Source of the DNA: Streptomyces sp.
GTDB lineage: Bacteria; Actinomycetota; Actinomycetes; Streptomycetales; Streptomycetaceae
NCBI RefSeq assembly: GCF_019510245.1
Contig: NZ_JAEKKT010000126.1
Span: forward strand, 61,653-125,652
DNA: 64,000 nt
Direction: 5' to 3'
The translations under genes were made by a program, and so were the position numbers. Shown piece after piece: positions 1 to 7,153 of this stretch. The notes below the pieces were generated by a model. That model ran no database searches and was not told where the DNA came from. It was given only the letters and a program-made list of their open reading frames with translations. Numbering within the stretch: position 1 is the first letter of the stretch; each line of letters opens with the position of its first letter.

Positions 1-455
1 CGGGGCCGTCCACGCTTTCGTACCGTCTGCGAGGCATACAGATGCTCACGGCATCCGGTCCATTGACAGAACTCGGGGGGAGAGCTGCGGCGCTCCACCG
101 TGAAACCGGAGCCGTATTGCGCGCTGGCTTCCTCCGCTTGGGCAAGAAGGGAGACCAGTTCGCCGTAATTGTCGGGTTGCTCCGCACCGGGCCGCTCCCG
201 CATGAGGGATTCCAGGTCTCGACGGTTCAACTCTGGGTCGAAGCTGGGAAGTGCCGCCACGATGGGAACGCAACTCAAAGGAACCATCCCGGTATGCGCC
301 GCCGCTATTCGATCAAATTCCCCTTCTTCCCGCTCCGGCCAGAAACCCGGCCACTCCTCGGATGCCTCTTCGCCAGCCGCCTCTAGAAGTGCATCCGCAC
401 GCCGCTCCAACTCGGCCTGTCCCCATTCGCCCATCGGTGGGATCGTCTTCGTCAC
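1..455 (-). CDS. Partial hypothetical protein with zinc-finger-like C-terminal stretch (runs off left edge)
   Basis: The reading frame is open from a GTG at 455 to the left edge, about 151 codons. The start is supported by AGAGGA five bases upstream. The visible protein begins MTKTIPPMGEWGQAEL, is acidic and helical in its first 100 residues, and then reads FCQWTGCREHLY followed by RKRGRP. A CxxxxC pair followed by a GRP motif resembles the start of small zinc-binding domains found in actinobacterial phage and plasmid proteins. That resemblance is an inference, because the rest of the domain lies outside the window. It is the third minus-strand gene behind the regulator and excisionase-like genes, so it probably belongs to the same integrated element. 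I do not recognise its function. Confidence 0.6.
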   Translation of the reverse strand, partial: MTKTIPPMGEWGQAELERRADALLEAAGEEASEEWPGFWPEREEGEFDRIAAAHTGMVPLSCVPIVAALPSFDPELNRRDLESLMRERPGAEQPDNYGELVSLLAQAEEASAQYGSGFTVERRSSPPEFCQWTGCREHLYASQTVRKRGRP

Positions 456-478
456 GCAGTCCTCTCGGTAAACAGAAA

Positions 479-500
479 GCCCCCGAATTACCTCGGGGGC
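479..500 (-). terminator. Intrinsic terminator after the excisionase-like gene
   Basis: An 8-bp perfect stem (GCCCCCGA / TCGGGGGC) with a 6-base loop is followed, in minus-strand direction, by TTTCTGTTT. It lies between the excisionase-like gene and the partial gene. The same stem recurs at 713-734. Confidence 0.75.
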
Positions 501-519
501 GTTCGCGTATTGCAGTTCT

Positions 520-690
520 TCAGTTCTGGTCGTCCAGCCATTTTTCCAAGTCGGCCGGTCGGCAACGAAGGGACTGACCTACCTTGCGGAACGGGATATG
601 TTCGGCCTTCCAGTTCCCGTACACCCAGGAACGGGGCTTGCTCAGGTAGTTGGCCACGTCATCAACGGTCATCAGTCTCGGGTACGCCAT
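520..690 (-). CDS. Excisionase-like helix-turn-helix protein (56 aa)
   Basis: This small gene starts at an ATG at 690 with TTGGAGGATG as a strong ribosome site. It encodes a 56-residue protein beginning MAYPRLMTVDDVANYL, with the layout of AlpA/MerR-type excisionases: an N-terminal LMTVDDVANYLS helix-turn-helix, a WVY turn, a GxSLRCRPADLEKWL wing and a short acidic tail. Such proteins bend DNA at attachment sites and turn integrase towards excision. The position next to a tyrosine integrase supports this. Each minus-strand gene here has its own terminator, so the three small genes may be expressed separately. The direction of action is inferred from family knowledge. Confidence 0.8.
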   Translation of the reverse strand: MAYPRLMTVDDVANYLSKPRSWVYGNWKAEHIPFRKVGQSLRCRPADLEKWLDDQN

Positions 691-712
691 TCATCCTCCA
701 AGAAACAAGAAA

Positions 713-734
713 GCCCCCGAAGACCCTCGGGGGC
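713..734 (-). terminator. Intrinsic terminator after the winged-helix regulator
   Basis: An 8-bp stem (GCCCCCGA / TCGGGGGC) with loop AGACCC is followed on the minus strand by TTTCTTGTTTCTT. It ends the regulator transcript just before the excisionase-like gene. The stem is identical to the one at 479-500. Confidence 0.75.
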
Positions 735-760
735 TCAATGCGTATGAAGTGCTAGGTGGT

Positions 761-1312
761 TCAGCCGTGTTGGCTACCTGCTTCAGCCATTTCCTCAAGT
801 ATGGCTTTGGCCTTGTCCGTCAACTCGCCACCCGCCTTACCGGCAACTGTGGTCAGGAAGCCGTCCCTTCTGGCCCGCTTCAGGTGATCCTTCACCGTCT
901 CAGGTCGGCGGCCGATGAGCCGGGCCAGCCATGGAATGGGCGCAGGAGCCCCAAAATCCGCCATGACGGTGTACGTGGCTACAAGCAAGGTCAAGTACCG
1001 CTCTGAGACGCCTTCGCCCTCCAGGGCGAGCCTCGCCGCCTCTCCCATCTCATTCACCTTCCCTGCCAGTTCCTCCAACGTTCGCTGAGCTTCGGGAGCC
1101 TGCTTGGCCAATTCCAACGCGGCGACCATGTCGAGCCTGCGCAGGACAGTGGTCGAGATACCCCGTGCCACCTCACGAGCCGGGGCACCTTCGGCCGGCT
1201 GGATGGTGATCCGCTGCGGTCCCCCGTTGATCGGCCCTACGGGCCACCACATGTGGACCACCCAGGCGCCTTGCCGCTGAGTGATCTCGAACCCGCTGCC
1301 ATCCGCTTCCAT
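761..1312 (-). CDS. Winged-helix DNA-binding regulator of the integrated element (183 aa)
   Basis: The ATG at 1312 (MEADGSGFEIT...) gives 183 residues. The frame stays open upstream to 1591, but that extension would run through the operator array and has a composition unlike protein. The N-terminal part is a beta-rich domain with WVVHMWWPVG. The C-terminal 60 residues contain a helix-turn-helix (WLARLIGRRPETVKDHLKRA) with a wing (GFLTT). The ribosome site is weak (TTGAG). The gene is divergent from the integrase, and the intergenic region carries three evenly spaced near-palindromes. The likely role, by inference, is repressor of the element and of its own promoter. Confidence 0.7.
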   Translation of the reverse strand: MEADGSGFEITQRQGAWVVHMWWPVGPINGGPQRITIQPAEGAPAREVARGISTTVLRRLDMVAALELAKQAPEAQRTLEELAGKVNEMGEAARLALEGEGVSERYLTLLVATYTVMADFGAPAPIPWLARLIGRRPETVKDHLKRARRDGFLTTVAGKAGGELTDKAKAILEEMAEAGSQHG

Positions 1313-1327
1313 ATCACTCAAGTTAGC

Positions 1328-1366
1328 ACACCCAGGGTGTTCCACCCTGTGTTGACAACCCAGGGT
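1328..1366. promoter_or_regulatory. Three-site operator array with an embedded TTGACA
   Basis: Three 9-bp near-palindromes of form ACCC-W-GKGT are centred at 1334, 1348 and 1362, exactly 14 bp apart. The first extends to a perfect 13-mer ACACCCAGGGTGT. A TTGACA at 1352-1357 lies between the second and third sites. The array sits between the divergent regulator (start 1312) and the integrase (start 1458), so occupancy could control both. Confidence 0.6.
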
Positions 1367-1457
1367 GGTCAGTGCGCAAACTTGGAACGCCGGGGAATGA
1401 CCGGCGCGACGGCGGGGCGGGCCCGTACGTCGGCAGCAGCAGGAGGGGGCCGCTTCA

Positions 1458-2633
1458 GTGGCAAGGGCATGGGTCGCGCGGTCAAAGGACGACCCGAAGA
1501 AGTGGACGACGTTCTGGTACGACCCGGACGGCAAGCAGCGACAGAAGACGTTCGAGACCAAGAAGCGGGCTGATGACCAGCGCAAGCGCAAGGAGCAGGA
1601 ACTCGACGCCGGGACCTACCTGGACGACCGCTTGGGCAAGCAGCCCGTGACGGCCGTGTGGGAGCAGTGGACCGATCAAAGGAAGCTGGAGAACAGCACC
1701 AAGAAGCAGTACCGGTCCATCCTCAACACGACCATTGAGCCGTTCTTCAAGGCCCGTTCCATCGTGTCCCTGAAGGTCGCAGACGTTGAGCAGTGGCTCT
1801 TGTGGATGGAACAGGACCGGAAGCTCTCCGCCCGCACACGCCGTCAGCGATTCTCGTTCTTCTCCGGGATGATGGACTGGGCTGTCGTTAACGAGATCAT
1901 CGGTCGGGACCCGTGCAAGAAGGTCAAGGGCGCCGGAAGCCGCGCCAAGGAGATCCGGGAGCAGAAGAGCACCGCAAGGCGGCTCACGACGCGGGAAGTT
2001 CTGGCACTACTGGATGCCGCCCCTCCGCGATACCGCGCGATGCTGTGGCTCATGGCCGGGTGCGGCCTGCGGCTGGGTGAGGCCATGGCGGTATCCCGCG
2101 ATCAGATCGACTTCAAGGCCGAGACACTTCGCGTCGACTTCCAGATTGCGGAGGACGGAGACACCGAGTCGGGGAAGAACAGCGCGATCCAGCGTCGGCA
2201 CATCAAGGCTCGTGATGAAGGTGAGCCAGGGCGTACCGTCCCCCTGCCACCGAACGTCGCCTTCGAGCTTCGGCGGCACATCAAGAACCACGGCGTATGG
2301 GGGCCGGAGCGGCTTCTCTTCTCCAACGTGACGCGGACCGGCTACCTCTACGCGTCGTACTTCTACCCGAAGATCTGGATGGAGGCTCTGGGCAAGGGAC
2401 GGGTGAAGTACTGCAAGGCGCACTCACTCCGGCACTACTACGGGTCGCGGCTGCTGTACGCCGGAGTCCCCGAGAACGATGTGGCCGACTGGATGGGCCA
2501 CAGCAGTACGGACGTGCTGAGGGAGCACTACCACTACATCTTCGAGGGGGCCGAGCAGCGCGGTCGGGCCGCCATCGCGACGATGTTGACGCCTGGCGCC
2601 GACGACCCGACGGAGGCATCAGAGGTCGCCTGA
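1458..2633 (+). CDS. Tyrosine site-specific integrase (391 aa)
   Basis: The GTG at 1458 is preceded by AGGAGGGGG eight bases upstream. The 391-residue protein has an N-terminal Arm-type/SAM-like DNA-binding half and a C-terminal phage-integrase catalytic domain. The first catalytic Arg is in CGLRLGEAM, the HxxR box is HSLRHYYGSRLL, and a final His/Tyr segment reads MGHSSTDVLREHYHY. All expected catalytic positions are visible, so it is probably active. It faces away from the regulator and excisionase-like genes and ends 200 bp before the acyl-CoA dehydrogenase 3' end. This places the attachment site most likely in 2640-2860. Confidence 0.92.
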   Translation: MARAWVARSKDDPKKWTTFWYDPDGKQRQKTFETKKRADDQRKRKEQELDAGTYLDDRLGKQPVTAVWEQWTDQRKLENSTKKQYRSILNTTIEPFFKARSIVSLKVADVEQWLLWMEQDRKLSARTRRQRFSFFSGMMDWAVVNEIIGRDPCKKVKGAGSRAKEIREQKSTARRLTTREVLALLDAAPPRYRAMLWLMAGCGLRLGEAMAVSRDQIDFKAETLRVDFQIAEDGDTESGKNSAIQRRHIKARDEGEPGRTVPLPPNVAFELRRHIKNHGVWGPERLLFSNVTRTGYLYASYFYPKIWMEALGKGRVKYCKAHSLRHYYGSRLLYAGVPENDVADWMGHSSTDVLREHYHYIFEGAEQRGRAAIATMLTPGADDPTEASEVA

Positions 2634-2644
2634 TCCGTGTACGA

Positions 2645-2680
2645 CAACAGCCCCCGGCGTCGCGCCGGGGGCTGTGTTGT
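2645..2680 (+). terminator. Intrinsic terminator after the integrase
   Basis: A 12-bp perfect stem (CAGCCCCCGGCG / CGCCGGGGGCTG, 2648-2659 with 2663-2674) with a 3-base loop is followed by TGTTGTTTG. It starts 14 bases after the integrase stop codon. Confidence 0.8.
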
Positions 2681-2832
2681 TTGTGCAGCTCAGTGGCCAT
2701 TTTCAGGTCGGCATCTGCCCAGGATTCCCCCAGCATGACGCCCAAGAACGGCCCTGATCAGCCCGCAACGGACGGAAAGCCAGGGTCGTCCCGCCGGACC
2801 TTCGAAACAGCTCCTGACCTGCAAAAACCCTG

Positions 2833-3990
2833 CTAGGGCAGGTTCCTCGCCATCACGATCCGCTGAACCTGATTCGTGCCCTCATAAATCTGGGTGATCT
2901 TCGCGTCGCGCATCATGCGCTCGACGGGGTAGTCGCGGGTGTAGCCGTAACCGCCGAGGAGCTGGACGGCGTCCGTGGTGACCTCCATGGCGACGTCGGA
3001 GGCGAAGCACTTGGCCGCCGCGCCCTGGAAGGTGAGGTCGGCGTCGCCGCGCTCGGAGGCGGCCGCGGCCTGGTAGGTGAGGGCGCGGGCGGCGGCGATC
3101 TTCATGGCCATGTCGGCGAGCATGAACTGGATGCCCTGGAAGTCGGCGATCGGCTTGCCGAACTGCTTGCGCTCCTGGACGTAGCCCTTGGCGTAGTCGA
3201 GGGCGCCCTGGGCGACGCCGAGGGCCTGGGCGGCGATGGTGATGCGGGTGTGGTCGAGGGTCTTCATGGCGGTGGCGAAGCCGGTGCCCTCGGCGCCGAT
3301 CATGCGGTCGGCGGGGATGCGGACGTTGTCGAAGTAGACCTCGCGGGTCGGCGAACCCTTGATGCCGAGCTTCTTCTCCGGGGCGCCGAAGGAGACGCCC
3401 TCGTCGGACTTCTCGACCACGAAGGCGGAGATTCCCTTGGAGCGCTTCTCCGGGTCGGTGACGGCCATCACCGTGTAGTACTCGCTGACGCCCGCGTTGG
3501 TGATCCAGCGCTTCACGCCGTTGAGGACGTAGTGGTCGCCGTCGCGGACCGCCTTCGTCTTCATGCCGGCCGCGTCGGAACCGGCCTCCGGCTCGGAGAG
3601 GCAGTACGAGAACATCGCGTCGCCCTTGGCCAGCGGCGTGAGGTACCTCTTCTTCAGGTCCTCCGAGCCGGAGAGGATCACCGGGAGCGAGCCCAGCTTG
3701 TTCACGGCCGGGATGAGGGAGGAGGAGACGCAGGCGCGGGCGACCTCCTCGATCACGATGACGGTGGCGAGCGCGTCGGCACCGGCCCCGCCGTACTCCT
3801 CGGGGACGTGCACGGCCTGGAGGTCGTTGGCGACCAGGGCGTCGAGCGCCTCCTGCGGGAAGCGGGCCTCCTCGTCGACCGCGGCGGCGTACGGGGCGAT
3901 CTTCGCCTCGACCAGCGCGCGGACGACGTCCCGGAGCATGTCGTGCTCCTCGGACGGGCGGTACAGGTCGAAGTCAGCCGATCCGGCCAA
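2833..3990 (-). CDS. Acyl-CoA dehydrogenase
   Basis: This 385-residue FAD-dependent acyl-CoA dehydrogenase catalyses alpha,beta-oxidation of acyl-CoA and passes electrons to electron-transfer flavoprotein. The N-terminal helical domain, the middle beta domain (YCLSEPEAGSDAAG, FAD/substrate loop; WITNAG) and the C-terminal helical domain (ERKQFGKPI; LLGGYGYTRDYPVERMMRD) are all present. The catalytic glutamate is in QIYEGTNQVQRIVMAR. The length is typical of short-chain family members. The start is a TTG at 3990 with GGAG nine bases upstream; no ATG or GTG in frame gives a better N-terminus. The 3' end borders the integrated element. A palindrome at 4027-4040 in the upstream region may regulate it. 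Confidence 0.93.
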   Translation of the reverse strand: MAGSADFDLYRPSEEHDMLRDVVRALVEAKIAPYAAAVDEEARFPQEALDALVANDLQAVHVPEEYGGAGADALATVIVIEEVARACVSSSLIPAVNKLGSLPVILSGSEDLKKRYLTPLAKGDAMFSYCLSEPEAGSDAAGMKTKAVRDGDHYVLNGVKRWITNAGVSEYYTVMAVTDPEKRSKGISAFVVEKSDEGVSFGAPEKKLGIKGSPTREVYFDNVRIPADRMIGAEGTGFATAMKTLDHTRITIAAQALGVAQGALDYAKGYVQERKQFGKPIADFQGIQFMLADMAMKIAAARALTYQAAAASERGDADLTFQGAAAKCFASDVAMEVTTDAVQLLGGYGYTRDYPVERMMRDAKITQIYEGTNQVQRIVMARNLP

Positions 3991-4026
3991 GGTCTCTCAC
4001 TCCAGACGAGATGGTGCCGACGCTAA

Positions 4027-4040
4027 TTACTGTTAAGTAA
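4027..4040. promoter_or_regulatory. Candidate operator upstream of acyl-CoA dehydrogenase
   Basis: TTACT-GTTA-AGTAA is a perfect 5-bp inverted repeat with a 4-base spacer in an AT-rich patch. It sits 37 bp upstream of the acyl-CoA dehydrogenase start and before the divergent UDP-glucose dehydrogenase. Fatty-acid regulators of the TetR/FadR type often use such sites; the assignment is a guess. Confidence 0.35.
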
Positions 4041-4168
4041 CTCAAAGTTTAGAACGCTGCCCACCGAACGGTGACGTGAGGTACGCGACAGCGGGAAAGT
4101 TGCCCGCGAGGGGGCCCGGTTATGCTCGGCCCCGCAGCAGCACCAACGTCCCCGAGCTGGAGCAGTCC

Positions 4169-5512
4169 ATGAGCCTCAAGATCACTGTGATCGGCACCGG
4201 CTATCTCGGCGCCACGCATGCCGCGGCCATGGCGGAGCTCGGCTTCGAGGTGCTCGGGCTCGACGTCGTGCCCGAGAAGATCGCGATGCTGGAGCGCGGC
4301 GAGACCCCGATGTACGAGCCGGGGCTCGACGAGCTGCTGCGCAAGCACGTGGCGGGCTTCGAGGGCTCCTCCGGGCGGCTGCGCTTCACCACCGACTGGG
4401 CCGAGGTCGGCGCCTTCGGCGACGTGCACTTCGTCTGCGTGAACACCCCGCAGAAGCACGGCGAGTACGCCTGCGACATGTCCTACGTCGACTCCGCGAT
4501 CGCATCGCTGGCCCCGCATCTGACCGGGCCCGCGCTCGTCGTCGGCAAGTCGACGGTGCCGGTCGGCTCGGCGGAGCGGCTGGCCGCCTATCTCGCCGAG
4601 AACGCGCCGGCCGGGGTCGATGCCGAGCTGGCCTGGAACCCGGAGTTCCTGCGCGAGGGCTTCGCCGTGCAGGACACCCTGCACCCGGACCGGATCGTGG
4701 TCGGCGTGCGCGGCGAACGCGCCGAGAAGCTGCTGCGCGAGGTGTACGCGACGCCGGTCGGCGAGGGTACGCCGTTCGTGGTGACCGACTTCCCGACGGC
4801 CGAGCTGGTGAAGACCTCGGCGAACTCCTTCCTGGCCACGAAGATCTCCTTCATCAACGCGATGGCGGAGGTGTGCGAGGCCGCGGGCGGGGACGTGGCC
4901 AAGCTGGCGGAGGCGATCGGGTACGACGACCGGATCGGGAAGAAGTTCCTGCGCGCCGGCATCGGGTTCGGCGGCGGCTGCCTGCCGAAGGACATCCGCG
5001 CCTTCATGGCCCGGGCGGGTGAACTGGGTGCCGACCAGGCGCTGACCTTCCTGCGCGAGATCGACTCGATCAACATGCGGCGCCGGGGGCAGATGGTCGA
5101 GATGGCCCGGGACGCGCTCGGCGGGGGGTCGTTCCTCGGGAAGCGGGTCGCGGTGCTCGGCGCGACGTTCAAGCCGGACTCGGACGACGTCCGGGACTCG
5201 CCGGCGCTGAACGTCGCCGGGCAGATCCATCTACAGGGCGGCCAGGTGACGGTGTACGACCCGAAGGGGATGGGGAACGCGCGGAGGCTGTTCCCGACCT
5301 TGGGCTACGCCGGTAGCGCCGAGGAGTGTGTGCGGGGGGCCGATGTGGTGCTGCACCTCACCGAGTGGCGGGAGTTCAGGGAGCTGGATCCGGCGGTGCT
5401 GGGAGAGGTGGCCGCGGCTCGAGTGATTCTCGACGGGCGGAACGCGCTGGATCCTGAGGTCTGGCGGCGGGCCGGGTGGACGTATCGCGCGATGGGGCGG
5501 CCGACCGCGTAA
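4169..5512 (+). CDS. UDP-glucose/GDP-mannose 6-dehydrogenase family protein
   Basis: This 447-residue protein belongs to the UDP-glucose 6-dehydrogenase family, which oxidises UDP-glucose twice with NAD+ to UDP-glucuronate for polysaccharide or teichuronic-type polymers. The start ATG at 4169 has GGAG six bases upstream and begins directly with the Rossmann strand (KITVIGTGYLGATHAAAM). The central domain contains WNPEFLREG and the substrate-binding ANSFLATKISFIN. The catalytic cysteine lies in GFGGGCLPKDIRAF. The C-terminal domain has ATFKPDSDDVRDSPAL. All hallmark motifs are intact. It is monocistronic, ending before a long terminator hairpin. Confidence 0.92.
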   Translation: MSLKITVIGTGYLGATHAAAMAELGFEVLGLDVVPEKIAMLERGETPMYEPGLDELLRKHVAGFEGSSGRLRFTTDWAEVGAFGDVHFVCVNTPQKHGEYACDMSYVDSAIASLAPHLTGPALVVGKSTVPVGSAERLAAYLAENAPAGVDAELAWNPEFLREGFAVQDTLHPDRIVVGVRGERAEKLLREVYATPVGEGTPFVVTDFPTAELVKTSANSFLATKISFINAMAEVCEAAGGDVAKLAEAIGYDDRIGKKFLRAGIGFGGGCLPKDIRAFMARAGELGADQALTFLREIDSINMRRRGQMVEMARDALGGGSFLGKRVAVLGATFKPDSDDVRDSPALNVAGQIHLQGGQVTVYDPKGMGNARRLFPTLGYAGSAEECVRGADVVLHLTEWREFRELDPAVLGEVAAARVILDGRNALDPEVWRRAGWTYRAMGRPTA

Positions 5513-5526
5513 GGCTGCGGGTGCGT

Positions 5527-5594
5527 GGGGGCTGGTCGCGCGGTTCCTCCCCCAGCCTTCGGCCGGGGGTACCCCCAGCGCCCCTGAAGGGGCG
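5527..5594 (+). repeat. Dispersed Streptomyces intergenic repeat, copy 1
   Basis: The module GGGGCTGGTCGCGCGGTTCC, then a CCCCCAGCCTTCGGCCGGGGG hairpin, then AGCGCCCCTGAAGGGGCG. The same modules recur near 13.3, 16.1, 20.3, 47.9-48.1 and 50.6 kb in this window, always between genes. Confidence 0.8.
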
Positions 5595-5644
5595 CCTCAG
5601 CCAGGGGCGTTTCACCGCAGCGCTTCCGCCCCGGGCCATAAGGC

Positions 5645-5685
5645 GACACCGGTTCGGCCGAGGCTCAGTCGGCCGAACCGGTGTC
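5645..5685. terminator. Bidirectional terminator, 17-bp perfect stem
   Basis: GACACCGGTTCGGCCGA at 5645-5661 pairs perfectly with 5669-5685, with a 7-base loop, followed by TTGTTGCATT on the plus strand. It lies between two converging genes, the UDP-glucose dehydrogenase and the CGNR protein. Confidence 0.85.
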
Positions 5686-5738
5686 TTGTTGCATTCTGCA
5701 CCACCCGGCACACGCTTTTCCGGTGAACCGGCTGTGCC

Positions 5739-6245
5739 TTACCGCTCCTTGGCCCGGTACCGGCGCATTTTGGCGCGCGCCCCGCACACCCGCATGGAGC
5801 ACCAGCGGCCGCGGCCGGCCGGGCTGCGGTCGTAGTACGCCCAGTGGCAGGTGTCGGCCTCGCAGGCCTTGAGGCGGGTCCAGGTGCCCTCGATCGCGGC
5901 GGTGGCGACGGCCGCGGCTATGCGGGAGAGCAGCGGGGCCGGGTCGGCGGGGGCGAGGGTCGCCGAGCCGTCGGCGGGGTCGACAGCGACGTGCAGGGGG
6001 GCCTGTGCGAGCAGTTCACCCAAGGGGGTGACTTCGCGGTGCGGGGGGTACCCGGCGTGCGCGAGGAGGGTGGCGCGCAGCGACTCGCGCAGGGCGCGCG
6101 CCGGTGAGAGTTCGGCCTCCGTGATGCCGAGGCGTGCCCTGCTGTCCACCGTGTCGAGCGCGTCGGCGCCCGACTCGAGGTCCAGGGTGTTCACCAGGGC
6201 CTCGACCAGGGCCAGGCCGCCCGGCGCGGGCGATCTCTCACTCAT
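5739..6245 (-). CDS. CGNR zinc-finger / ABATE-domain regulator (168 aa)
   Basis: The protein has the standard two-part layout. An N-terminal ABATE helical domain (about residues 8-115: LALVEALVNTLDL, ARALRESLRATLL) is followed by a C-terminal CGNR zinc finger (about 125-165) with the ligands in CEADTCHWAYYD and WCSMRVCGAR. The name-giving CGNR is CGAR here, a mild variant, while the downstream KMRRYR is kept. Members are thought to be stress- or ligand-responsive transcription factors. The gene is divergent from two VOC-fold genes; a 14-bp palindrome lies between them, and autoregulation is a reasonable inference. A strong GGGAGGTGA lies about 10 bases before the ATG at 6245. Confidence 0.85.
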   Translation of the reverse strand: MSERSPAPGGLALVEALVNTLDLESGADALDTVDSRARLGITEAELSPARALRESLRATLLAHAGYPPHREVTPLGELLAQAPLHVAVDPADGSATLAPADPAPLLSRIAAAVATAAIEGTWTRLKACEADTCHWAYYDRSPAGRGRWCSMRVCGARAKMRRYRAKER

Positions 6246-6304
6246 CCCTGTACGTCACCTCCCGAAATCCGGTTGCGACGTTACCCCCGGTGCGGGAGCA
6301 TACG

Positions 6305-6318
6305 GTAACCGAAGTTAC
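6305..6318. promoter_or_regulatory. Candidate operator between CGNR gene and VOC genes
   Basis: GTAAC-CGAA-GTTAC is a perfect 5-bp inverted repeat in the 118-bp divergent region. An additional GTTACC/GGTAAC half-site pair occurs at about 6280 and 6304. It could be the target of the CGNR protein. Confidence 0.35.
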
Positions 6319-6363
6319 TGGTTGAACGGCTTTAGGGGTAACTCCTACTTCGAGGAGGAAGTC

Positions 6364-6723
6364 ATGGCTCTCGCCAAGCTGGGTGTCGTGGTCCTGGACT
6401 GTCCCGACCCGTCCGCGCTCGCCGGTTTCTACGCCGGGGTGCTGGGCGGCACGGTCGAGGGGGACGGGGACTGGGTGGACCTGGCGGTGCCGGGCGGGCA
6501 GGCACTGGCGTTCCAGAAGGCGCCCGGTTTCGTGCCGCCGCAGTGGCCCGCGCCCGACGACTCGCAGCAGTTCCACCTGGACCTGGTGGTGGACGACCTC
6601 GACGCGGCCGAGAAGGGGGTGCTGGAGCTGGGCGCCAAGCCGCTGGACGCGGCGGACCGGGAGCGCACCTTCCGGGTGTACGCCGACCCGGCAGGGCACC
6701 CGTTCTGTCTCTGCGCCTGCTGA
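6364..6723 (+). CDS. VOC-family (glyoxalase-fold) protein 1
   Basis: This 119-residue protein has two beta-alpha-beta-beta-beta modules of the vicinal oxygen chelate superfamily. The N-terminal KLGVVVLDCPDPSALAGFYAGVLGG is the typical opening, and the end PAGHPFCLCAC is the typical closing strand. A GAGGAGG ribosome site precedes the ATG at 6364. In this cytosolic actinobacterial subgroup the substrate is unknown; members include resistance proteins and metal-dependent enzymes. It is 14 bp from its paralogue downstream, with which it shares most motifs (QQFHLD, PAGHPFCLC), so the pair looks like a tandem duplication. Confidence 0.85.
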   Translation: MALAKLGVVVLDCPDPSALAGFYAGVLGGTVEGDGDWVDLAVPGGQALAFQKAPGFVPPQWPAPDDSQQFHLDLVVDDLDAAEKGVLELGAKPLDAADRERTFRVYADPAGHPFCLCAC

Positions 6724-6737
6724 GAGAAGGAGCACTC

Positions 6738-7127
6738 ATGGCGTCCGTCGCACGCTTGCGCAACGTGGTGATCGACTGTCCGGACCCGCACGCCTTGGCC
6801 GCCTTCTACGCGGCCGTCGTCGGGGGCACCCTGGTGGCCGAGGAGGACGACTGGGTCGTGCTGCGGCTGGCGGACGGACTGCGGCTGGGCTTCCAGCCGG
6901 CGGAGGGGTACGTCCCGCCGGAGTGGCCGCGGGCCGACCACAACTCGCAGCAGTTCCATCTCGACTTCGACGCGGGTCCGACGTGGGAGGACGTCGACGC
7001 GGCGGAGAAGAAGGTGCTGGCGCTGGGGGCGCGGCTGCTGCGACGCGAGGAGGACCCTGTGACGGAGGACTTCCGGGTGTTCGCCGACCCGGCAGGGCAT
7101 CCGTTCTGTCTCTGCCGGATCGACTGA
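6738..7127 (+). CDS. VOC-family (glyoxalase-fold) protein 2
   Basis: This 129-residue paralogue of the preceding gene has the same opening (NVVIDCPDPHALAAFYAAVVGG), a central QQFHLDFDAG and the end PAGHPFCLCRID. It is co-transcribed, with GAGAAGGAG before the ATG at 6738. Ten extra residues relative to copy 1 lie in the last third (RLLRREEDPVTED region). The stop codon is embedded in the first of three tandem 13-bp repeats, so its last residues are part of the repeat unit. Function unknown beyond the fold. Confidence 0.85.
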   Translation: MASVARLRNVVIDCPDPHALAAFYAAVVGGTLVAEEDDWVVLRLADGLRLGFQPAEGYVPPEWPRADHNSQQFHLDFDAGPTWEDVDAAEKKVLALGARLLRREEDPVTEDFRVFADPAGHPFCLCRID

Positions 7128-7153
7128 CCGGATCGACTGACCGGATCGACTGA
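7115..7153 (+). repeat. Three tandem copies of a 13-bp unit at a gene end
   Basis: CCGGATCGACTGA occurs head-to-tail at 7115-7127, 7128-7140 and 7141-7153. The first copy encodes the last codons and stop of VOC protein 2. The array ends exactly where the converging dipeptidase-like gene begins (its stop codon at 7154). Confidence 0.95.
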
